From assembly GCA_035299505.1 (NCBI GenBank), contig DATGWL010000046.1, positions 1 through 64,000 on the forward strand: 64,000 nt of DNA, read 5' to 3'. The stretch is from M3007 sp035299505. GTDB taxonomy: Bacteria > Bacteroidota > Bacteroidia > Chitinophagales > Saprospiraceae. A model generated the notes under the pieces. The model was given only the letters and a program-made list of their open reading frames with translations, made no database searches and was not told the DNA's origin. The position numbers and the translations under genes were made by a program. This document shows, piece by piece, positions 58,289 to 64,000 of the stretch; position 1 is the stretch's first letter; each line of letters opens with the position of its first letter.

Positions 58289-58597
58289 CATGTGGTATCG
58301 ACTCACTGCTTCCAAACCAATTTCGCAGGAAGTCAACTGATGGAACAAAGGTGCAGTTAGTGTGGGTGCATGCACACGCGTAGGAATACTGGTTTTATTT
58401 TTCAGGTGTTTTTACGGGGTTGCCCGGCTAACAATTTTCATCCGGACAAACCCTTACCATGGATACGGTAATTGTGCAGGAATACCCCCAATTTGCACAT
58501 ATTAAGACAATTTAAGTATGATTTTTGCTGTTTTCATATGGTCTGAAGACGACTGTTCCTCAGGCATTGTTTAATTGTTTCATCAACCGATTCAACT
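58289..58597. other. Non-coding region ahead of the DUF4382 gene
   Basis: No gene, RNA or long repeat was recognised in these 309 bases. The right half is AT-rich and probably holds the promoter of the next gene. Confidence 0.5.
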
Positions 58598-59113
58598 ATG
58601 TACACATCCCGTTTTCTTCTCGCAATGGTTGTTGTCATTGCCTGTGTCGCATTTTTTTCTTGTGAAAAAAATGCTGCCGACCAAACCACCTTACACATAC
58701 GCCTCACGGATGGACCCGGCGATTTCCAACAGGTGAATGTTGACATTCAGGAAATCCGAATCAAAAGCGCCCAGGATTCGGCACAGTGGATTACCCTGCC
58801 AACCAATGCTGGTATTTACAATTTGCTGGATTTTCAAAATGGCATTGACACCCTTATCGCCACAGGGCCGGTTCCGCTGGATACTTTGAAAGAGGTTCGG
58901 TTTATATTGGGCCCCAACAATTCTGTTATGGTGGATAGCGTGTTGTATGCCCTGGAAACCCCCAGTGCGCAGCAATCCGGACTCAAAATCAAAATAAACA
59001 AGCACCTGCACCTGGATGTAAATACCCTTTTGCTTGATTTCGACGCCGCAGAGTCGATAAAAATTCAAGGCAATGGGGTATATCGTCTTCATCCGGTGAT
59101 TAAGCTGAAGTAA
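58598..59113 (+). CDS. DUF4382 lipoprotein
   Basis: The 171-aa protein has a lipoprotein signal peptide (lipobox AFFSC, Cys about 26). A single DUF4382 domain follows, with LHIRLTDGPGDFQQVNVDI, QWITLPTNAGIYNLLDFQNG, LKEVRFILGPNNSVMVD and the end GNGVYRLHPVIKLK. The family is common in Bacteroidota, has a transthyretin-like fold and has no known function. It is probably on the periplasmic or outer face. A GGACGAT-word repeat follows its stop codon. Confidence 0.87.
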   Translation: MYTSRFLLAMVVVIACVAFFSCEKNAADQTTLHIRLTDGPGDFQQVNVDIQEIRIKSAQDSAQWITLPTNAGIYNLLDFQNGIDTLIATGPVPLDTLKEVRFILGPNNSVMVDSVLYALETPSAQQSGLKIKINKHLHLDVNTLLLDFDAAESIKIQGNGVYRLHPVIKLK

Positions 59114-59125
59114 GTGGCGGTGGAG

Positions 59126-59255
59126 GATGAACGATGGACGATGGGTGTATTTTGAACATTTAGGGATCCATGGCCTGGTACACCAGGAAGCCTGACTTGC
59201 TCAGTCCCTAATGCTCAGGATTATAACTTACATTCCCTTCCGTCCATCGTTCATC
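59126..59255. repeat. GGACGAT-arm inverted repeat with a long core
   Basis: GATGAACGATGGAC (59126-59139) and its exact inverse (59242-59255) enclose a core of 102 nt that contains GGCCTGGTACACCAGG, itself a small hairpin, and CTGACTTGCTCAGTCC. The element lies in the 338-base gap before the giant gene. Bases 59256-59451 show no gene apart from a possible upstream start. Confidence 0.82.
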
Positions 59256-59451
59256 GTCTACCATCCCCTTTTTGGGTTTTTATGAAAAACAATTAACTTT
59301 GAGCTGTTTGTACGAAATTCCTGCCCGTTAGTCCCTATACCATGGGGCGCCCATGAACAGATCCCAGGATTCCAGTTTTAATCCTGATCCGAAACCATCA
59401 TCTCCCGAACAGCAACAGTTCTGTTGTGTTCGGGTTAACTGTTTTGTGATT

Positions 59452-62400
59452 ATGTGGCGTTTTCTACACCTGAAAGTTGTATTCTTTTGGCTCTGGTCAT
59501 GTTTTTCACTGTTTGGGCAGGATTGTTCCATTCCTAATTTACCTAATCAGTTTACTGTAAAACTCGCCTGGCAATCTGCTCAGGATGGACCATCAACCGT
59601 TTGTTCGCCAGTAGTAGGCAACCTCAACCCGCAGGAAGACAGTATTCCGGAAATCATAGTGGTGGAAGGGCAGCCGAACATTCAGGACAAAATTCAAATT
59701 TACCGGGGAGATGGCTCCAATGCTGCCAATCCGTTTATCCTGACCATACCTGGCGGTATGGATTTTTACCCCAGTCTTACCCCAACCATTGGCGATGTAG
59801 ACGCAGATGGCATTCCTGAACTACTGGTAGCCTGTGCCGACCGCCGGATTCGGGTGTATAAAAACTACACCGAAAACCCGACTAATCCAATGACGCTTTG
59901 GATTACCACGGCGGTGGTGCTGGATGAACCCGATCAACGGCCGTTGCTGGCAGATTTTAATGGGGATGGAATCTCGGAGGTATACGCCGGGAACGATATC
60001 TACACCTTCAACCTGAACAATCCTGCACTGCCTTCTCTCAATAAAATGCTCAATGGATCGGCTACCAATGGCCAATCAGCCTTTGGGTTGTTCTCGGAGG
60101 GCTCTTGTAACCCCACGGCGGTAGACATACTCACACCTGCTGATTGCAATGGTGATCCGGACTGTGGCGGACTGGAACTGGTAGCAGGTCCGGTGATTTA
60201 TTCCATTGATCTGGATGTGGCGGATGGAGACCCAATGGAAATCAAAATTCAGCGCGATATGCGCACCATGGTGCCAGCTACTTCCGGCTACCGCGACGGA
60301 TACACCGCAGTAGCTGATGTAAACCTGGATGGTGTGCTCGATATTGTGGTTACTTCGGCGCGGATGACCAACCAGTTTGGGGTTTATATCTGGAATAAAA
60401 ATGGTTTTATCCGTTGGTTGCCTTATCCAACCAATATTCTCAGCAGCGGTAGCCTGGCTTGTATAGCCAACGTGTATGATGACCGGCAACATGGTTTCGC
60501 CCAGGATTTTCCTGAAATCCTGATCTGCAGTTCCATGAACTTTACCTGTTACAACCTGCAGGCCGCACAACTAACTCCTCTCAATCCGTATTGGTGGAAC
60601 CTTCCCACCACCGATGGCTCAGGCTGGACCGGATCTACCGTGTATGATTTCAATGGCGATGGCATTTCTGAAATTGTTTACAGGGATGAAAGTAACCTGC
60701 GTATCCTTTATGGAGGCGCCGCGCCATTTCCGCCCGGAGTGGATGCCCAACGCAACTGGCTCAAAACCCCGTGTTTTTCCATTACTTCCGATGAATATGC
60801 TGTGGTGGCTGATGTTGACAATGATGGCGAAACGGAAATTGCTGTTTGTGGCAGGATAGCTTTGCCCCCGCCGCCCTTTTTCAACGATCGTTTCCGCGGG
60901 CGCCTGCGCGTATACGAGTCGGATGGATTCCCCTGGGTGCCCAGCAGAAATGTGTGGAACCAGTTTAACTACTTCATTGTCAATGTAAACGACGATCTGA
61001 GCATTCCTGCCAACCAAATCCAGCACCACCTGGAACAACCAGCGCCGGGCTCAGGTATACGCCCTTTTAACTACTATCTTTCGCAGCGTCCGGTGCTGAA
61101 TGAAAACTATGAGCCGGAAATACCCCTGCCCGATGTGGTAGCTTCCGTAACCCAGATTACCTGCCTGACCGACAGTATGACCTTGTCTGTGCAAATTTGC
61201 AATGAAGGCAATAAAGTATTCCCATCTGGTTCTCCGGTGGCTTTTTACCTGGCCAATCCTACCGTCAGTACAACAGCCCTTCTGGGAAATGTGCAACTGA
61301 CCAACCTGCCAGTCCAGAAAGATTCCTGCCTTACATTCCAGTTTACCCTGCCCAGGGTGAGCAGCGGCACCCAATTTGGGGTGGTGAACGACGATGCCAC
61401 GGTGGCGCCGCCGTTTCAGTTGGATGTTGACTTTCCCTCCTCCAATATTCTGGAATGCGATTTTTTAAACAACCTTTTTCAGTTCGAAGTACCTGTTCCG
61501 CACGCTCCGGTTGATCTGGGCCCTGATGTGGCTGTTTGCCAGGATACCGTTGTTCAATTGCAGGCCGGTTCCGGCTTTGTACAATATATTTGGCAGGATG
61601 GCAGCACCAACAGCGCTTTGCAAGCCACTCAAACCGGCGCGTATTGGGTGGAAGCCACAGATTTGTGCGGCATCAAACACCTGGATACCCTGATGCTGGA
61701 ATCTTTTGGATTTCCACTGTTGCAATTAGACACCATACAGGGCGATTGTCTGGGAAATCCTGCCCAACTACAAGCCAGTGTACAGGGCAACTATCCGCCA
61801 TTTACCTATGATTGGTCGACCGGAGAAAACAGCCCTGGAATCAGTACCCAAACGGATGGTATGTACACCGTAAGGGTAACGAATGCCAAAGGTTGTATTA
61901 CGGTAGACAGCATCTGGGGCGAAGCCGGAGGGCTGGTGCAAATAGACGCCCAGGTAAGTGCAGGTATTTTATGTTTTGGAGAAACGGGCGCCATTGGTCT
62001 GAGCATTCAAACCGGACAGGCGCCTTTTCAATACACCTGGTCTGATGGAAGTCAGGGGCTTCAATTGACTAATGTTCAGGCCGGTATTTACACTGTGGTG
62101 GTTACCGATGCCACCCAATGCTCCGATACGGCCATGGTGGTGCTAACCCAACCGGAGGCCTTATTATCGAATGGTTTCACCACCGTTCCTGCTTGCGAAA
62201 ATGAACCTACCGGCGCCATTACCTTTCTGGGCGCCGCACAGGGCTCACCCCCATACCAGTTACTTTGGTCGAACAATGCCACTACGGATCAGTTGGATCA
62301 ATTGCCAGCCGGAACCTATCAGCTCACCATTACGGATGCCAATGGTTGCAGTCTGGCCCAGATGGTGGACATACCTGGTTATGCGGTTCCTGCCGAAAGC

Positions 62401-64000
62401 ACGATTATTCAGGATGTTTCCTGTTTTGGCGCCAGCGATGGTTCCATAAGCTTTCTGCTGAACGGCGGCGCGCCGGGTTATGCCTATTTGTGGTCTGACA
62501 ACAGCACAGAGGATCAATTGCAGGGGCTTGCTCCTGGTTCTTATGCGCTCACGTTCACCTACGCCAACGGAGCTTGCAGTCAAACCCGGATTTTTCAGGT
62601 ATTGGAGCCATTACCTTTAATTGCCAGCACACAGCAGGCAGCAGCAGATTGCAGCGGCGGGTTGGGCGGTTTTGTGGATTTGAGTGTTCAAAACGGCGTA
62701 TTACCCATGCAATTCCAGTGGTCGAACGCGGTTACCACGGAGGATCAACAGAATATTGGGGCAGGGCAATACACGGTAACCATTACGGATGCCACGGGTT
62801 GTACCATCACAGCCAGCGTTTCGTTGGTGGAACCCAATCCGTTGTTGAGCGGTGGGGTAGTGCTTACGCCTGCCTGTCCGGGATTGGCCACCGGGGGCGC
62901 TGTTTTTTCAGGCGCTTCGCAGGGTACCCCGCCTTATACGTTACAGTGGTCAAATAATGTTGGAACAGCGGTCAATGCGCAGTTGACAGCCGGGCCATAT
63001 CAACTGACGATTACCGACGCCAATGGTTGTACCCTGTTGGAATCTGTGGTGGTTCCCGAACACGATGAACCGGCTATACAGGCCAATGTGCAGCAGGTGG
63101 CCTGTTTTGGCGTGCCAACAGGCAGTATAGACTTGTTATTGAGTGGCGGAACACCGGGTTTTGCCTATCAATGGTCGAACGGGGCGAGTACGGAAGACCT
63201 GACCCTGTTGGGGCCCGGGCAGTATCAGTTGATGCTGAGTTATGCTGGTGGGGCCTGTACTGCCAGCGCCAGTTATCAGATTACTGAACCTGCTGAACTG
63301 GTTTTTACCCAGACACAGCTTACCCAACTCAGTTGTTTTGAAGCCGGCAACGGGGCGATCAATATTTCCGCAACTGGCGGAACGGGAACTTATACCTTTA
63401 ACTGGAGCAACAGCGCCACAACAGAAGATCTTTTCGGTCTTGAAGCAGGGCAATATGGACTTACCCTGACCGATGCCAATGGCTGTACGCTGGAAAATGC
63501 TTTTACGCTTACCCAGCCGCAGGCACTGGTTTTGAGCGCTATTGTAGCTTCCGATACCTGTGAGACAGGCAGTGGGGCGGTGTCCTTGACGGTGCAAGGC
63601 GGAACACAACCCTATGTATATCAATGGTCTGACAATACCGCTGATTCTCTGATTGTGCACCTGCAGCCCGGTATCTACAGCGTTACCCTTACAGATGCTC
63701 AGCAGTGTACGCAGTTTTGGCAGGCGGAGGTGTTGGCTTATGGGTTGGTACCGGCGATTGAAACCTATACAGGCCTGCTCACCTGTGCCCAACCGAGCGT
63801 GTCTATTGGTGTGAACGCCAACCAGAGTAACCTGCACTACATCTGGCAATCGCCCCAGGGTATTTTGCCTGATGCTGCCAGTCAGGTGGTCCAAACGGCG
63901 GGTACATATTTGATAACGGTAGAAAATGCTTTTGGCTGTACGGCTTCTACGCAGTTGCAGGTTTTGGAAAATACCACCGCGCCGGTGGCCGAAGCTGGTC
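59452..64000 (+). CDS. Giant surface protein with FG-GAP and SprB repeats (3' end beyond the window)
   Basis: The frame is open from 59452 to the last base, at least 1516 residues. The start gives a signal peptide (MWRFLHLKVVFFWLWSCFSLFGQ); an in-frame ATG at 59353 would add 33 residues that spoil it. Residues about 35-500 carry FG-GAP/VCBS-type Ca-binding blades (GDVDADGIPELL, ADFNGDGISEVY, ADVNLDGVLDIV, YDFNGDGISEIV, ADVDNDGETEIA), i.e. a beta-propeller. A CARDB/Ig-like region follows. From about 61740 to 63720 there are nine SprB repeats of about 75 residues with W-S-(N/D)...T-E-D and Y-x-L-T-(I/V)-T-D-A-x-G-C. Such proteins are T9SS-exported adhesins of gliding motility; a CHU_C end is expected beyond the window. 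Confidence 0.9.
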   Translation, partial: MWRFLHLKVVFFWLWSCFSLFGQDCSIPNLPNQFTVKLAWQSAQDGPSTVCSPVVGNLNPQEDSIPEIIVVEGQPNIQDKIQIYRGDGSNAANPFILTIPGGMDFYPSLTPTIGDVDADGIPELLVACADRRIRVYKNYTENPTNPMTLWITTAVVLDEPDQRPLLADFNGDGISEVYAGNDIYTFNLNNPALPSLNKMLNGSATNGQSAFGLFSEGSCNPTAVDILTPADCNGDPDCGGLELVAGPVIYSIDLDVADGDPMEIKIQRDMRTMVPATSGYRDGYTAVADVNLDGVLDIVVTSARMTNQFGVYIWNKNGFIRWLPYPTNILSSGSLACIANVYDDRQHGFAQDFPEILICSSMNFTCYNLQAAQLTPLNPYWWNLPTTDGSGWTGSTVYDFNGDGISEIVYRDESNLRILYGGAAPFPPGVDAQRNWLKTPCFSITSDEYAVVADVDNDGETEIAVCGRIALPPPPFFNDRFRGRLRVYESDGFPWVPSRNVWNQFNYFIVNVNDDLSIPANQIQHHLEQPAPGSGIRPFNYYLSQRPVLNENYEPEIPLPDVVASVTQITCLTDSMTLSVQICNEGNKVFPSGSPVAFYLANPTVSTTALLGNVQLTNLPVQKDSCLTFQFTLPRVSSGTQFGVVNDDATVAPPFQLDVDFPSSNILECDFLNNLFQFEVPVPHAPVDLGPDVAVCQDTVVQLQAGSGFVQYIWQDGSTNSALQATQTGAYWVEATDLCGIKHLDTLMLESFGFPLLQLDTIQGDCLGNPAQLQASVQGNYPPFTYDWSTGENSPGISTQTDGMYTVRVTNAKGCITVDSIWGEAGGLVQIDAQVSAGILCFGETGAIGLSIQTGQAPFQYTWSDGSQGLQLTNVQAGIYTVVVTDATQCSDTAMVVLTQPEALLSNGFTTVPACENEPTGAITFLGAAQGSPPYQLLWSNNATTDQLDQLPAGTYQLTITDANGCSLAQMVDIPGYAVPAESTIIQDVSCFGASDGSISFLLNGGAPGYAYLWSDNSTEDQLQGLAPGSYALTFTYANGACSQTRIFQVLEPLPLIASTQQAAADCSGGLGGFVDLSVQNGVLPMQFQWSNAVTTEDQQNIGAGQYTVTITDATGCTITASVSLVEPNPLLSGGVVLTPACPGLATGGAVFSGASQGTPPYTLQWSNNVGTAVNAQLTAGPYQLTITDANGCTLLESVVVPEHDEPAIQANVQQVACFGVPTGSIDLLLSGGTPGFAYQWSNGASTEDLTLLGPGQYQLMLSYAGGACTASASYQITEPAELVFTQTQLTQLSCFEAGNGAINISATGGTGTYTFNWSNSATTEDLFGLEAGQYGLTLTDANGCTLENAFTLTQPQALVLSAIVASDTCETGSGAVSLTVQGGTQPYVYQWSDNTADSLIVHLQPGIYSVTLTDAQQCTQFWQAEVLAYGLVPAIETYTGLLTCAQPSVSIGVNANQSNLHYIWQSPQGILPDAASQVVQTAGTYLITVENAFGCTASTQLQVLENTTAPVAEAG

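Noticed and set aside
59353..59451. Earlier in-frame start of the giant surface protein
   Set aside because: It would put 33 polar residues in front of a clean signal peptide. The start at 59452 is preferred, though not proven.

Overview
The window looks like a chromosomal stretch of a Bacteroidota bacterium, most likely from the Saprospiria/Saprospirales side. The reasons are direct: at least five predicted secreted proteins end in type A sorting domains of the type IX secretion system (T9SS) and one ends in a type B (CHU_C, gliding-motility-associated) domain. There are SprB-type repeats, secreted thioredoxin and delta-60 repeat proteins, an ECF sigma factor next to a membrane-anchored beta-barrel protein, and several promoters of the Bacteroidota TAnnTTTG type. 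No rRNA, CRISPR array, prophage or insertion sequence was seen. One tRNA (anticodon CAT) is present. The species identification is inference.

Layout: 0.2-1.6 kb scpA and a fur-family regulator (minus). 1.7-5.4 kb two secreted T9SS alpha/beta hydrolases. 5.5-9.5 kb a cytoplasmic trypsin-like protease/NUC1 nuclease fusion, a PLP aminotransferase and a protein resembling the N-terminal domain of McrB-type ATPases. 9.7-12 kb two T9SS proteins. 12-13.7 kb dnaN-ribE. 14-20 kb an M16 peptidase homologue and the cell-shape operon mreB-mreC-mreD-mrdA. 20.1-24.6 kb two paralogous lipoproteins and a VPS10/BNR-repeat protein. 24.9-30.3 kb rnz, dnaG and a CHU_C adhesin. 30.4-32.7 kb a NatAB-like ABC exporter. 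33.1-34.5 kb two DUF2975 membrane proteins with a YozG-like HTH. 34.6-40.6 kb an S41 peptidase, gyrB, a delta-60 protein and a YihX-like HAD phosphatase. 40.8-47 kb a TPR/membrane protein, nadB, a lipoprotein, a TM-plus-barrel protein and its ECF sigma factor. 47.1-51.9 kb lipA between two unknown exported proteins, then a glutamate-cysteine-ligase/CBS fusion. 52-55.8 kb the tRNA, a winged-helix regulator with a membrane protein, a DUF2541-like protein, radC and a methylmalonyl-CoA mutase small subunit. 56-58.2 kb iscS-iscU-iscA. 58.6-64 kb a DUF4382 lipoprotein and the 5' part of a giant FG-GAP/SprB surface protein that runs off the end.

The most unusual signal is not a gene. Many intergenic gaps are filled by elements built from tandem words of 7-12 nt (for example GGACGGT, GGACGAT, GGGTTTGAA, CTTTGCGC), often arranged as long inverted arms around a core, and often butting against or supplying stop codons. 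Two such elements (42.5 kb and 47.0 kb) share an identical core whose 15-nt loop is in exactly opposite orientation. A third (36.1 kb) reuses part of that core with different arms. A fourth (40.6 kb) is a perfect 46-bp inverted repeat between divergent genes. One word family, the 9-mer, has also expanded in frame inside a membrane-protein gene at 45.7-46.0 kb. These behave like a modular, dispersed palindromic repeat family and are the best candidate here for something little described. The protease-nuclease fusion is the best protein candidate for an uncharacterised effector or defence module.
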